DNA of 64,000 nucleotides from Bacillus_P idriensis_A (GCF_050483325.1 NZ_JBCMYF010000008.1:62001-126000), one strand, 5' to 3'; positions 42,422-51,735 are shown, numbered from the stretch's first letter. Notes: a model not told the origin generated them from the sequence alone. Translations and numbers: made by a program.

Positions 42422-42527
42422 TGGTGTTAATACACACGCCATAGATTTGGGCAATGGTGCTGTTTATAACAGTTTTGCCTAAAGATGATATGTGCGGAGG
42501 AGCAAAAACCATTTAGGAGGAAATACA
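42422..42527 (+). promoter_or_regulatory. Structured rpsB leader, possible S2 autoregulatory element
   Basis: Two stem-loops can form before rpsB. GGTGT (42423-42427) pairs with ACGCC (42436-42440). GGCAA (42449-42453) pairs with TTGCC (42475-42479), with an inner CTGTT/AACAG stem (42460-42464 with 42468-42472). Two SD-like sequences follow, GCGGAGGAG and TTAGGAGG, the second used by rpsB. No T run follows the stems, so control, if any, would be translational. Ribosomal protein leaders often serve feedback control; that this one does is inference. Confidence 0.5.
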
Positions 42528-43226
42528 ATGTCAGTCATTTCAATGAAGCAACTACTTGAAGCAGGTGTTCACTTCGGTCATCAAACACGCCGCTGGAACC
42601 CTAAAATGAAACGTTACATCTTCACAGAGCGTAACGGCATCTACATCATCGACCTTCAAAAAACAGTTAAAAAGGTTGAAGAAGCTTACCAATTCACGAA
42701 AGAACTTGCTGCAAACGGCGGTACTATTCTTTTCGTTGGTACAAAAAAACAAGCTCAAGATTCTGTTAAAGAAGAAGCTGAGCGTTCAGGCATGTACTTC
42801 GTTAACCAACGCTGGTTAGGCGGAACGTTAACAAACTTTGAAACAATTCAAAAGCGCATCAAACGTCTTAAAGACATCGAAAGAATGCAAGAAGACGGCA
42901 CTTTCGAAGTACTACCTAAGAAAGAAGTTGTTCAGCTTAACAAAGAGCTTGAGCGTCTTGAAAAATTCTTAGGCGGAATCAAAGACATGAAAGGTCTTCC
43001 TGATGCATTGTTCATCATTGACCCTCGCAAAGAGCGTATTGCAGTTGCTGAAGCTCGTAAATTAAACATTCCGATCGTTGGTATCGTTGATACGAACTGT
43101 GATCCAGATGAAATTGATTACGTTATCCCTGCAAACGATGATGCTATCCGTGCAGTTAAGCTTTTAACTTCTAAAATTGCTGATGCAATTCTTGAAACAA
43201 AACAAGGTGAAGAAACAACTGCTTAA
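42528..43226 (+). CDS. rpsB: Small ribosomal subunit protein S2
   Basis: Primary 30S protein S2, 232 aa, with the family motifs MKQLLEAGVHFGHQTRRWNPKM, NQRWLGGTLTNF and PDALFIIDPRKERIAV. GTG 42492 is in frame upstream but encodes residues spanning the ribosome-binding sites; TTAGGAGG fits ATG 42528. It has its own promoter and leader and ends in a strong terminator before tsf. Codon use is that of a highly expressed gene. Confidence 0.99.
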   Translation: MSVISMKQLLEAGVHFGHQTRRWNPKMKRYIFTERNGIYIIDLQKTVKKVEEAYQFTKELAANGGTILFVGTKKQAQDSVKEEAERSGMYFVNQRWLGGTLTNFETIQKRIKRLKDIERMQEDGTFEVLPKKEVVQLNKELERLEKFLGGIKDMKGLPDALFIIDPRKERIAVAEARKLNIPIVGIVDTNCDPDEIDYVIPANDDAIRAVKLLTSKIADAILETKQGEETTA

Positions 43227-43234
43227 TTAGGTTG

Positions 43235-43273
43235 AAAGGTGATAAGAGGGGAATGCCTTTTATCACCTTTTTT
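43235..43273 (+). terminator. Intrinsic terminator after rpsB
   Basis: AAAGGTGATAA pairs perfectly with TTATCACCTTT (11 pairs) and continues into a run of Ts. Since tsf follows without a clear promoter, readthrough is likely partial, setting a lower tsf level. Confidence 0.85.
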
Positions 43274-43392
43274 AAAGAGGCTCCCTTACACTGAAGGGGG
43301 CGACCTTTAATATTGAAGCAAACAGCATTCATTTATGAATGAAAACAATACATAACGCCGAAAACGGCCACATAATAAGGAGGAAAACTCTC

Positions 43393-44274
43393 ATGGCAAT
43401 TACTGCTCAAATGGTAAAAGAACTTCGCGAAAAAACTGGTGCAGGCATGATGGACTGCAAAAAAGCTTTAACAGAAACAAACGGTGACATGGAAAAAGCA
43501 ATCGACTTCCTTCGTGAAAAAGGAATCGCTTCTGCATCTAAAAAAGCAGACCGCGTTGCTGCAGAAGGCTTAGCACTTGTTAAGTCAGAAGGCAACGAAG
43601 CTGTTATCCTTGAAGTAAACTCAGAAACTGACTTCGTAGCTAAAAACGAAGGCTTCAAAGAACTTCTTGATGCACTTGCAACTCATTTGCTTGCTAAAAA
43701 ACCTGCAAACCTTGATGAAGCTATGACTCAAACAATGGACAACGGTTCATCAGTTGCTGATTTCATTAATGCTGCAATCGCAAAAATCGGCGAGAAAATC
43801 ACGCTTCGCCGCTTTGAAATTGTAACAAAAACAGACAGCGACGCATTTGGTGCTTACCTGCACATGGGCGGACGCATTGCTGTATTAACTGTTCTTGAAG
43901 GAACTACTGAAGAAGAAACTGCAAAAGATGTTGCTATGCATGTTGCTGCAGTTAACCCTAAATATATCGGACGCGACGCTGTTAGCGAAGAAGAAGTAAC
44001 TCGCGAGCGCGAAGTATTATCTCAGCAAGCTCTAAACGAAGGCAAGCCTGCTAATATCGTTGAGAAAATGGTAGAAGGCCGTCTTGGCAAATTCTTCGAA
44101 GACATTTGCCTTCTTGAGCAAAGCTTCGTTAAAAACCCTGATTTAAAAGTTAAACAATTCGTAGAATCTAAAGGCGCTTCAGTGAAGAGCTTTACTCGCT
44201 ACGAAGTTGGCGAAGGCATTGAAAAACGCCAGGATAATTTCGCTGAAGAAGTTATGAACCAAGTCAAAAAATAA
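43393..44274 (+). CDS. tsf: Elongation factor Ts
   Basis: Guanine nucleotide exchange factor for EF-Tu. The 293-aa protein has the N-terminal UBA-like domain (MVKELREKTGAGMMDCKKAL), the EF-Ts signature EVNSETDFVAKNE and the dimerisation domain. An upstream in-frame start at 43339 adds residues unlike the family; AAGGAGGA (43378-43385) fits ATG 43393. The 119-base spacer after the rpsB terminator holds a small CCCTT/AAGGG hairpin (about 43282-43300) and no good promoter. Confidence 0.98.
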   Translation: MAITAQMVKELREKTGAGMMDCKKALTETNGDMEKAIDFLREKGIASASKKADRVAAEGLALVKSEGNEAVILEVNSETDFVAKNEGFKELLDALATHLLAKKPANLDEAMTQTMDNGSSVADFINAAIAKIGEKITLRRFEIVTKTDSDAFGAYLHMGGRIAVLTVLEGTTEEETAKDVAMHVAAVNPKYIGRDAVSEEEVTREREVLSQQALNEGKPANIVEKMVEGRLGKFFEDICLLEQSFVKNPDLKVKQFVESKGASVKSFTRYEVGEGIEKRQDNFAEEVMNQVKK

Positions 44275-44289
44275 TCAAGTCTGTTCCGC

Positions 44290-44314
44290 CTGCTAAAAGC
44301 AACAGCTTTAGCAG
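44290..44314 (+). repeat. Hairpin after tsf
   Basis: CTGCTAAAaGC pairs with GCTTTAGCAG (ten pairs with one bulged A). It lies 15 bases after the tsf stop and is followed by a second hairpin with a T run at 44342-44372. Confidence 0.5.
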
Positions 44315-44341
44315 AAGACAGAAATGAGTAAATGAAAGACA

Positions 44342-44372
44342 GGGAACACACATCTGTGTTCCCTCTTTTTAA
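44342..44372 (+). terminator. Intrinsic terminator after tsf
   Basis: GGGAACACA and TGTGTTCCC form a perfect nine-pair stem with a four-base loop and a following CTCTTTTT tail. Confidence 0.9.
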
Positions 44373-44423
44373 AAAATCATTTACACGATATTTAGATCTA
44401 TTGGAAAAGACTTGGAGGTCATT

Positions 44424-45146
44424 ATGAGCAAACCTAAATATAATCGTATTGTACTTAAATTAAGCGGTGAAGCTTTAGCTGGAAACGACAGCTTTGGCAT
44501 AAAGCCTGCCGTCATTCAATCCATTGCTAAGCAAGTAAAGGAAATAGCAGAACTGGACGTAGAAGTTGCTGTTGTAGTCGGCGGCGGAAACATCTGGCGC
44601 GGTAAAATCGGCAGTGAGATGGGCATGGACCGTGCGACAGCAGACTATATGGGGATGCTTGCTACAGTCATGAATTCACTTGCTCTGCAGGACAGCCTTG
44701 AAACGTTTGGCATTCAAACCCGTGTTCAAACTTCCATTGAGATGCGTCAAGTGGCAGAACCGTACATAAGAAGAAAAGCGATCAGACACCTTGAGAAAAA
44801 ACGGGTTGTCATCTTTGCTGCCGGTACAGGAAATCCGTATTTCTCTACTGACACAACAGCTGCACTGCGTGCTGCAGAAATTGAAGCTGATGTCATTCTG
44901 ATGGCAAAAAACAATGTCGACGGAGTTTATACAGCTGATCCTAAAAAAGACGCAACAGCCGTTAAATATGAAACACTTTCTTATCTGGATGTTCTAAAAG
45001 AAGGTTTAGAAGTAATGGATTCAACGGCTTCATCACTATGCATGGATAATGATATTCCGCTTATTGTCTTCTCTGTAATGGAAGAAGGAAATATTAAACG
45101 TGCGGTATTAGGCGAAAATATCGGAACTATTGTAAGGGGGAAATAA
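44424..45146 (+). CDS. pyrH: UMP kinase
   Basis: Amino-acid-kinase-family enzyme that makes UDP from UMP and ATP, allosterically controlled by GTP and UTP. The 240-aa protein has the N-terminal KLSGEAL motif, VVVGGGNIWRG, and the MAKNNVDGVYTADPKKD nucleotide-site segment. TTG 44412 is in frame but precedes TTGGAGG; ATG 44424 is correct. frr starts two bases after the stop. Confidence 0.98.
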   Translation: MSKPKYNRIVLKLSGEALAGNDSFGIKPAVIQSIAKQVKEIAELDVEVAVVVGGGNIWRGKIGSEMGMDRATADYMGMLATVMNSLALQDSLETFGIQTRVQTSIEMRQVAEPYIRRKAIRHLEKKRVVIFAAGTGNPYFSTDTTAALRAAEIEADVILMAKNNVDGVYTADPKKDATAVKYETLSYLDVLKEGLEVMDSTASSLCMDNDIPLIVFSVMEEGNIKRAVLGENIGTIVRGK

Positions 45147-45148
45147 TT

Positions 45149-45706
45149 ATGGCAAAACAAGTGCTGTCACAAGCGAAAGACAAAATGGAAAAAGCAGTAT
45201 CTGCATTCAGCAGGGAACTTTCTACTGTCCGTGCCGGACGTGCAAATGCATCATTGCTTGATAAAATCGTTGTAGACTATTACGGTGCTCCAACACCTGT
45301 AAATCAATTAGCTTCTATCAATATTCCTGAAGCAAGATTGCTTGTTATCCAGCCTTATGACAAAACAGTCTTAGGCGAAATTGAAAAAGCGATTTTAAAA
45401 TCAGATCTTGGTTTAAACCCGACAAATGACGGATCTTTAATTCGTCTTGCTATTCCTGCACTTACAGAGGAACGACGCAAAGAGCTTGCAAAGCTTGTTA
45501 AAAAATATGCAGAAGAAGCGAAAGTTGCTGTCCGCAATGTTCGCCGCGATGCAAACGACGACTTGAAAAAGCTTGAAAAAAATGGCGAAATCACAGAAGA
45601 TGAACTTCGCAGCAACAATGAGAATGTTCAAAAAGCAACAGATGATTTCATCAGCAAAATTGATGCAATTGCAAAAGATAAAGAAAAAGAAATCATGGAA
45701 GTTTAA
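45149..45706 (+). CDS. frr: Ribosome recycling factor
   Basis: RRF splits post-termination ribosomes together with EF-G. The 185-aa protein has the conserved ELSTVRAGRANASLLD motif, the LVIQPYDKTVLGEIEKAI segment and the C-terminal long helix. Start ATG 45149 is preceded by AAGGGGG inside the end of pyrH. A terminator follows at 45742-45770. Confidence 0.98.
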   Translation: MAKQVLSQAKDKMEKAVSAFSRELSTVRAGRANASLLDKIVVDYYGAPTPVNQLASINIPEARLLVIQPYDKTVLGEIEKAILKSDLGLNPTNDGSLIRLAIPALTEERRKELAKLVKKYAEEAKVAVRNVRRDANDDLKKLEKNGEITEDELRSNNENVQKATDDFISKIDAIAKDKEKEIMEV

Positions 45707-45741
45707 GAAAAAACTCTGTACAATGGAATTGTGCTTAAAAG

Positions 45742-45770
45742 ACCCTCTAATGTTTACAGGGGGTTTTTTT
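45742..45770 (+). terminator. Intrinsic terminator after frr
   Basis: ACCCTC pairs with GGGGGT (one G-U) around a loop of about ten bases; seven Ts follow. Confidence 0.8.
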
Positions 45771-45830
45771 GTTAATACTGTTAACATTGTTGCAGTATAT
45801 GAGACCGCAGAATGGTGATGGAGGAATCAC

Positions 45831-46604
45831 ATGCTTGGCAAACTGAAAAAATGGAGAAATCCTAACCGCGAGCAATCGGAATTCTCAAAAGAAGAAATTC
45901 TGAAACGGGAAATTCCGGAACATATTGCAATTATTATGGATGGAAATGGCCGCTGGGCTAAAAAAAGAGCTCTTCCCCGAATTGCCGGACATCATGAAGG
46001 CATGAAAGTTGTCAGAAAAATAACGAAGCTTTCTAATGAACTAGGAGTTAAAGCCTTAACTTTATATGCTTTTTCTACAGAGAACTGGAAAAGACCAAAA
46101 ACGGAAGTAGATTACTTAATGAAGCTGCCTGAAGAATTTTTGGGAACATTCCTGCCGGAACTTGTAGAAGAAAATGTGCAAGTGAGAATTATTGGAGAAG
46201 AATCCAAAATTCCTGTACATACACTTCGCGCTGTGAAAAAGGCAAAGGAAGATACGAAAAATAATGATGGACTTATCCTGAACTTTGCCCTGAATTATGG
46301 CAGCCGAGCTGAAATGATTTATGCGGTCCAGGGAATTGTTCAGGACGTTGAGAAGGGCAGCATCAGCTCTGAAGACATTAATGAAGCATTATTTTCACAA
46401 TACTTAATGACAAAAGACATGAGAGATCCGGATTTGCTGATTCGAACAAGCGGAGAAATCAGACTGAGCAATTTTATGCTATGGCAGCTTGCATATTCTG
46501 AATTTGTCTTTACAGACGTGCTTTGGCCGGACTTCAGCGAGGATCATTTACTTGCAGCCATTGATGAATACCAGCATAGAGGGCGAAGATTTGGCGGCTT
46601 ATAA
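45831..46604 (+). CDS. uppS: Isoprenyl transferase (undecaprenyl diphosphate synthase)
   Basis: Cis-prenyltransferase that makes C55 undecaprenyl diphosphate, the lipid carrier for peptidoglycan and teichoic acid. The 257-aa protein has the catalytic D37 in MDGNGRWAKKR, the TLYAFSTENWKRP motif and the C-terminal RDPDLLIRTSGEIRLSNFMLWQLAYSEF block. GGAGG at 45820-45824 precedes the ATG. cdsA and dxr follow, joining lipid-carrier, phospholipid and isoprenoid synthesis. Confidence 0.98.
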   Translation: MLGKLKKWRNPNREQSEFSKEEILKREIPEHIAIIMDGNGRWAKKRALPRIAGHHEGMKVVRKITKLSNELGVKALTLYAFSTENWKRPKTEVDYLMKLPEEFLGTFLPELVEENVQVRIIGEESKIPVHTLRAVKKAKEDTKNNDGLILNFALNYGSRAEMIYAVQGIVQDVEKGSISSEDINEALFSQYLMTKDMRDPDLLIRTSGEIRLSNFMLWQLAYSEFVFTDVLWPDFSEDHLLAAIDEYQHRGRRFGGL

Positions 46605-46619
46605 GAAAAAGGTGACAGA

Positions 46620-47414
46620 GTGAAACAACGAATAATAACTGCCATAATCGCTTTGGCCGTTTTTTTGCCGGCCGTTATCTATGGACGTGTTCCTTTTACT
46701 ATATTTATATATTTATTAGCTTCCATTGCCCTATATGAACTGCTGAAGATGAAGCGAATTACGATCCACAGTGTACCGGGGCTTCTCAGTTTATTCTTGC
46801 TTTGGGTTCTATTAATCCCCAGTAACTACATAAACTTATTAGATGAATTCAGCATAACAAAAATAGAAATTGCATTGCTTGGTGTACTGTTATTCTTGTG
46901 TTACACCGTTGTGACAAAAAACAGATTTTCCTTTGATGATGTAGGATTCACTATTATAGCAACCATGTACATCGGAATCGGATTTTTTTATTTTATTGAA
47001 ATGCGAAACATTGGCCTTTATTCAATCATTTATGCCCTGCTGATTATTTGGGCTACAGATTCAGGCGCTTATTTTATCGGGAAATCTGCAGGTAAAAGAA
47101 AGCTGTGGCCGGAAATAAGTCCAAACAAAACGATAGAGGGTTCAATTGGAGGCATCTTCTGTGCCGTTATCTTCGCGTGGATCTTTCAATCTTTGACTGA
47201 CTTTGCCGACTCCTATTTCAGCATCACGCTAATCACTGTTTTGCTGTCGATTTTTGGACAAATTGGGGATTTGGCCGAATCAGCACTAAAGCGTCATTAT
47301 CAAGTGAAAGATTCAGGGCATATTCTGCCTGGACACGGGGGAATCTTAGATCGCTTTGACAGTCTGATTTTTGTGTTGCCGATCATGCATTTCTTGTTTT
47401 TGTTCTTTAACTGA
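46620..47414 (+). CDS. cdsA: Phosphatidate cytidylyltransferase
   Basis: Membrane enzyme that makes CDP-diacylglycerol from phosphatidate and CTP, the branch point for phospholipids. The 264-aa protein has about seven membrane helices and the C-terminal signature S-x-FGQIGDLAESALKRHYQVKDSG...PGHGGILDRFDS. It begins with GTG 46620 behind AAAAAGGTG, 15 bases after uppS. Confidence 0.97.
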   Translation: MKQRIITAIIALAVFLPAVIYGRVPFTIFIYLLASIALYELLKMKRITIHSVPGLLSLFLLWVLLIPSNYINLLDEFSITKIEIALLGVLLFLCYTVVTKNRFSFDDVGFTIIATMYIGIGFFYFIEMRNIGLYSIIYALLIIWATDSGAYFIGKSAGKRKLWPEISPNKTIEGSIGGIFCAVIFAWIFQSLTDFADSYFSITLITVLLSIFGQIGDLAESALKRHYQVKDSGHILPGHGGILDRFDSLIFVLPIMHFLFLFFN

Positions 47415-47447
47415 ATAGATTCTCTGTGACAAACGAATGGGAGTGAC

Positions 47448-48596
47448 ATGGTGAAGAAGATTAGCTTATTGGGTGCAACAGGTTCAATTGGTCAGCAAAC
47501 GCTGGATGTAATTAAATGTCATCCCGATCAATTTCAGCTTGTTGCCTTGTCTTTTGGAAGTAATTTGGAGCTTGGCAGAAAAGCGATTTGTGATTTTTCT
47601 CCAAGTCTTGTAGCTGTTAATGATTTTAAAGCATATTCACAGCTGAAAGAAGAATTTTCGAACATAACGTTTACATATGGTGCAGAAGGCCTTATAGAAG
47701 CAGCTGTTATTTCAGAAGCTGAAATAGTAGTTAATGCAGTTGTTGGGAGTGTCGGTCTATTGCCGACTTTAAGAGCTATTGAATGCGGAAAAACGATTGC
47801 GCTTGCAAATAAAGAAACTCTGGTTACTGCCGGACATCTTGTAACAGAACATGCAAGGAAACATGGTGTGGATCTTCTTCCGGTAGACAGCGAACATTCC
47901 GCTATTTTTCAATGTCTGCAGGGTGAAAATCCTAAATCACTGGAAAGACTGATTGTGACAGCGTCCGGCGGAAGCTTCCGCGACAGAAAAAGGGAAGAGT
48001 TGGCAGATGTAACAGTGGAGGATGCGCTCAATCATCCGAATTGGTCCATGGGTGCCAAAATCACAATCGATTCTGCTACTATGATGAACAAAGGCCTTGA
48101 AGTGATTGAGGCACACTGGCTCTTTGATTTGCCGTACGAAAAAATAGAGGTTCTGCTTCATAAAGAAAGCATTATTCACTCTATGGCAGAGTTTCATGAC
48201 AGAAGTGTGATTGCGCAGCTTGGATCTCCGGATATGAGAGTGCCCATTCAATATGCATTATCCTATCCAGAACGATTGCCGCTTTCATCAACCAAGCAAT
48301 TGAATCTGTGGGAAGTAGGCAAGCTTCATTTTGAGAAAGCAGACTTTGAAAGATACCGCTGCTTACAATTTGCGTATGATTCAGGTAAAATAGGCGGTAC
48401 AATGCCAACTGTGCTGAATGCCGCAAACGAAGAAGCAGTAGGAGCATTTTTAAAAGGACAAATTGCTTTCCTTCAAATTGAAGATCTCATTGAAAAAGCT
48501 TTGACAAAACATAGTGTGATATCAAACCCGGATTTGCATATCATTCAAGAAGTGGACAAAGAGACAAGACAATTTGTTCAAACATTATATTCATAA
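47448..48596 (+). CDS. dxr: 1-deoxy-D-xylulose-5-phosphate reductoisomerase
   Basis: Second enzyme of the methylerythritol phosphate pathway, which supplies isoprenoid units for UppS. The 382-aa protein has the NADPH-binding LGATGSIGQQTLD motif, LANKETLVTAG, the metal-site DSEHSAIFQCL segment and the catalytic loop NHPNWSMGAKITIDSATMMNKGLE. GGGAGTGA precedes ATG 47448; GTG 47451 is an alternative one codon later. Overlap in function with the neighbouring uppS and cdsA is clear. Confidence 0.98.
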   Translation: MVKKISLLGATGSIGQQTLDVIKCHPDQFQLVALSFGSNLELGRKAICDFSPSLVAVNDFKAYSQLKEEFSNITFTYGAEGLIEAAVISEAEIVVNAVVGSVGLLPTLRAIECGKTIALANKETLVTAGHLVTEHARKHGVDLLPVDSEHSAIFQCLQGENPKSLERLIVTASGGSFRDRKREELADVTVEDALNHPNWSMGAKITIDSATMMNKGLEVIEAHWLFDLPYEKIEVLLHKESIIHSMAEFHDRSVIAQLGSPDMRVPIQYALSYPERLPLSSTKQLNLWEVGKLHFEKADFERYRCLQFAYDSGKIGGTMPTVLNAANEEAVGAFLKGQIAFLQIEDLIEKALTKHSVISNPDLHIIQEVDKETRQFVQTLYS

Positions 48597-48611
48597 AGGT
48601 GGTCATGAAAC

Positions 48612-49874
48612 GTGAATACCGTTTTAGCGTTTGTTATTATTTTTGGAGCACTCGTATTCTTTCACGAGCTGGGACATTTAGTTTTAGCAAAACGGGCAGG
48701 TATTTTATGCCGTGAATTTGCAATTGGGTTTGGACCGAAAATCTTTTCATTCATGAAAGATGAAACTGTCTATACCATCAGACTCCTTCCCCTTGGCGGA
48801 TTTGTCCGCATGGCTGGTGAAGATCCAGAAATGATAGAAGTGAAGCCTGGATATAATGTAGGATTGCTGTTTAATAAAGAAGATAAAGTAGAAAAGATCA
48901 TCCTTAATAATAAGGAAAAATATCCGCGTGCAAGAATCATTGAAGTAGAACAGGCTGACCTTGAACATAAAATGTTCATTTCAGGTTATGAACAGGGCGA
49001 AGAGGATGAAATTCTGAAAAACTTTGAAGTGAGCGAAAAATCGTTCTTCATTGTTGATGGTTCTGAAGTTCAAATTGCCCCTTATAACCGCCAGTTTGGA
49101 TCGAAAACGCTTGGTCAGCGGACAGCAGCGATTATTGCTGGACCTCTGATGAATTTTATATTAGCTTTTGTCCTATTATTCTCCCTGGGTTTTATTCAAG
49201 GGGCTCCAATTGATGAACCGATTTTAGGTAAGCTGACCCCAGACGGTTCAGCTGTAGAATCCGGACTTAAAGAAGGCGATGAAATTACATCCATTGAGGG
49301 AAAAGTAATGTCTTCATGGAAACAGGTCGTTTCTGTCATTCAGGCAAATCCAGAACAAGAACTGACTTTTGCCATTAACCGCGGCGGTCAAAACATTGAA
49401 GTGGAAGTAGTTCCCGAAGCGAGTAAAGTAGGGGAAGAAACGATCGGCAGAATTGGCGCTTATAATCCTGTTGAAAAATCATTTGTAGGCTCATTGAAAT
49501 ATGGAGTAACGGAAACATTCAATTGGACAAAGGAAATTGTGCTTGGACTTGGAAAATTGATCACTGGGCAGTTTTCAATTGACATGCTTTCAGGTCCGGT
49601 CGGCATTTATGACATGACAGATCAAGTTGCAAAAACAGGCATCATCAATTTAATGAGCTGGGCTGCCATTCTCAGCATCAACTTAGGTATTGTCAATCTG
49701 CTTCCGATTCCTGCACTCGACGGAGGTAGATTATTATTCTTCCTTGTAGAAGCGCTGAGAGGGAAACCGATTGACCGCCAAAAAGAAGGCGTCGTCCATT
49801 TTATCGGTTTTGCCTTATTGATGCTGTTAATGCTGGTTGTAACATGGAATGATATTCAAAGATTCTTTTTATAA
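48612..49874 (+). CDS. rseP: Site-2 intramembrane zinc metalloprotease RseP (RasP)
   Basis: Cuts membrane-anchored anti-sigma factors such as RsiW and remnant signal peptides. The 420-aa protein has the HELGH zinc motif at residues 18-22 in the first membrane helix, a PDZ domain (about 190-270), and the LDGGR motif in the third helix near residue 370. It starts with GTG 48612 after AAAGGTGG. It follows dxr as in B. subtilis. Confidence 0.97.
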   Translation: MNTVLAFVIIFGALVFFHELGHLVLAKRAGILCREFAIGFGPKIFSFMKDETVYTIRLLPLGGFVRMAGEDPEMIEVKPGYNVGLLFNKEDKVEKIILNNKEKYPRARIIEVEQADLEHKMFISGYEQGEEDEILKNFEVSEKSFFIVDGSEVQIAPYNRQFGSKTLGQRTAAIIAGPLMNFILAFVLLFSLGFIQGAPIDEPILGKLTPDGSAVESGLKEGDEITSIEGKVMSSWKQVVSVIQANPEQELTFAINRGGQNIEVEVVPEASKVGEETIGRIGAYNPVEKSFVGSLKYGVTETFNWTKEIVLGLGKLITGQFSIDMLSGPVGIYDMTDQVAKTGIINLMSWAAILSINLGIVNLLPIPALDGGRLLFFLVEALRGKPIDRQKEGVVHFIGFALLMLLMLVVTWNDIQRFFL

Positions 49875-49890
49875 GGCTTAGCTATGACAT

Positions 49891-49935
49891 GAGAGGGCGC
49901 TGTCATTCTTACTCAGACCGTTCTCTCTTATTCTT
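49891..49935 (+). terminator. Candidate terminator after rseP
   Basis: GAGAGGGCG (49891-49899) can pair with CGTTCTCTC (49919-49927) using G-U pairs, with a 19-base loop and a T-rich but broken tail. It is weaker than the other terminators in the window. Confidence 0.45.
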
Positions 49936-49979
49936 AAACCAGACTTTTAAAATGTATAAATAGATAGAGGTGCTTGAAG

Positions 49980-51683
49980 ATGAAACAAAGTATGACATTT
50001 ATTCCTACTTTAAGAGAAGTGCCTGCAGACGCTGATATTAAAAGCCATCAGCTTTTACTGCGTGCAGGCTTCATGCGGCAAAATGCAAGCGGGATTTACA
50101 GTTACTTGCCGCTTGCTTCCATTGTCCTGAAAAAAATCGAGCAAATTGTGCGTGAAGAAATGAACCGTGCAGGGTCTTCCGAACTGTTAATGCCGGCACT
50201 ACAGCAGTCAGAACTTTGGCAGGAGTCTGGCAGATGGTATTCATACGGCCCTGAATTAATGCGGATGAAAGACCGTCACAGCCGTGAATTTGCACTTGGT
50301 GCAACACATGAAGAAGTTATTACTTCTCTTGTTAGAGACGAGGTAAAATCGTATAAAAGACTGCCTTTGAATCTATTTCAAATTCAATCTAAATTCAGAG
50401 ATGAAAAACGTCCTCGCTTCGGCCTGCTTCGCGGCCGTGAGTTTATTATGAAAGACGCCTATTCTTTCCACGCATCTTTTGAAAGTCTGGATGATGTCTA
50501 CGAAAAAATGTTTCAGGCATACAGCAATATCTTCTCGCGCTGCGGCTTAAATTTCCGTGCAGTCATCGCAGATTCAGGTGCAATGGGCGGGAAAGATACG
50601 CATGAATTCATGGTGCTTTCTGATGTAGGAGAAGATACAATTGCATACTCCGATACTTCCCAGTATGCTGCTAACATTGAAATGGCTCCTGTCATTAATC
50701 AATATGAAAAAAGCGGCGAAGAAGCTCAGAGTCTTGAAAAGGTGGAAACACCAGATCAAAAAACAATTGAAGAGATTTCTGCGTATTTAAATACAGCTAA
50801 AGAAAAATTAATTAAGTCTCTTCTTTTTAAAGTGGATGAGAAATTCGTATTAGTTTTAGTGCGCGGTGATCATGAGGTTAATGACATCAAAATTAAAAAC
50901 TTATATGGAGCTTCCGTTGTAGAGCTTGCATCGGCTGAAGAGACAAAGCAGGCAGTCGGAGTACTGCCGGGATATGTAGGTCCTGTTGCTGTCAGTTCTG
51001 AAGTGGAGATAATTGCAGATATGGCCGTTCAGGCAATCGTAAACGGTGTGTGCGGAGCGAACGAAGAAAACTATCATTACAAAGGCGTGAATATTGAACG
51101 TGATGCAAACGTATCTCAATTCACTGATTTAAGATTTATTGAAGAAGGAGACTTATCTCCTGATGGACAAGGCATCATTCAATTTGCAAAAGGCATTGAA
51201 GTAGGCCATGTATTTAAACTTGGCACACGCTACAGTGAAGCTATGAATGCTGTGTTCCTGGATGAAAACGGCAGAGCGCAGCCGATGATCATGGGCTGCT
51301 ACGGAATTGGAGTTTCAAGAACTCTTGCAGCCATCGTCGAGCAATTCAACGATGACAAGGGCATTGTATGGCCTGCAGCTGTTGCCCCGTTCCAGGTTCA
51401 CTTAATCAGTGCCAATGCTAAAAATGACGTTCAGGCTGAATTAAGTGATAAATTATATGAAGATCTTTTAGATGCTGGATTTGAAGTGCTATACGATGAT
51501 CGAATTGAACGTGCAGGTGTGAAATTTGCAGATTCTGATCTCATCGGCATTCCAGTAAGAGTTGTGGTCGGAAAACAGGCTGCTGACGGAATCGTTGAAG
51601 TGAAAGTCCGCAAAACAGGTGAAGGAATGGATGTCGCATTGTCTGATTTAACTGGCACCATTTCCAATTTATTATCCAAATAA
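49980..51683 (+). CDS. proS: Prolyl-tRNA synthetase
   Basis: Class II aminoacyl-tRNA synthetase, bacterial type with an inserted editing domain. The 567-aa protein has motif 1 region, motif 2 (LFQIQSKFRDEKRPRFGLLRGREFIMKDAYSF), the INS/YbaK editing domain (about 225-380), motif 3 (GCYGIGVSRTLAA) and the C-terminal anticodon domain. TTG 49974 is in frame, but AGAGGTG (49965-49971) fits ATG 49980. I see no T-box leader in the 105-base upstream spacer. Confidence 0.98.
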   Translation: MKQSMTFIPTLREVPADADIKSHQLLLRAGFMRQNASGIYSYLPLASIVLKKIEQIVREEMNRAGSSELLMPALQQSELWQESGRWYSYGPELMRMKDRHSREFALGATHEEVITSLVRDEVKSYKRLPLNLFQIQSKFRDEKRPRFGLLRGREFIMKDAYSFHASFESLDDVYEKMFQAYSNIFSRCGLNFRAVIADSGAMGGKDTHEFMVLSDVGEDTIAYSDTSQYAANIEMAPVINQYEKSGEEAQSLEKVETPDQKTIEEISAYLNTAKEKLIKSLLFKVDEKFVLVLVRGDHEVNDIKIKNLYGASVVELASAEETKQAVGVLPGYVGPVAVSSEVEIIADMAVQAIVNGVCGANEENYHYKGVNIERDANVSQFTDLRFIEEGDLSPDGQGIIQFAKGIEVGHVFKLGTRYSEAMNAVFLDENGRAQPMIMGCYGIGVSRTLAAIVEQFNDDKGIVWPAAVAPFQVHLISANAKNDVQAELSDKLYEDLLDAGFEVLYDDRIERAGVKFADSDLIGIPVRVVVGKQAADGIVEVKVRKTGEGMDVALSDLTGTISNLLSK

Positions 51684-51735
51684 AAAACATGAAGCTCTGA
51701 TATATTCATGTTATGATAAGTGAATAAAACATTCA

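Noticed and set aside
49875..49979. T-box riboswitch before proS
   Set aside because: The spacer is only 105 bases, and no T-box core sequence or specifier structure is seen.
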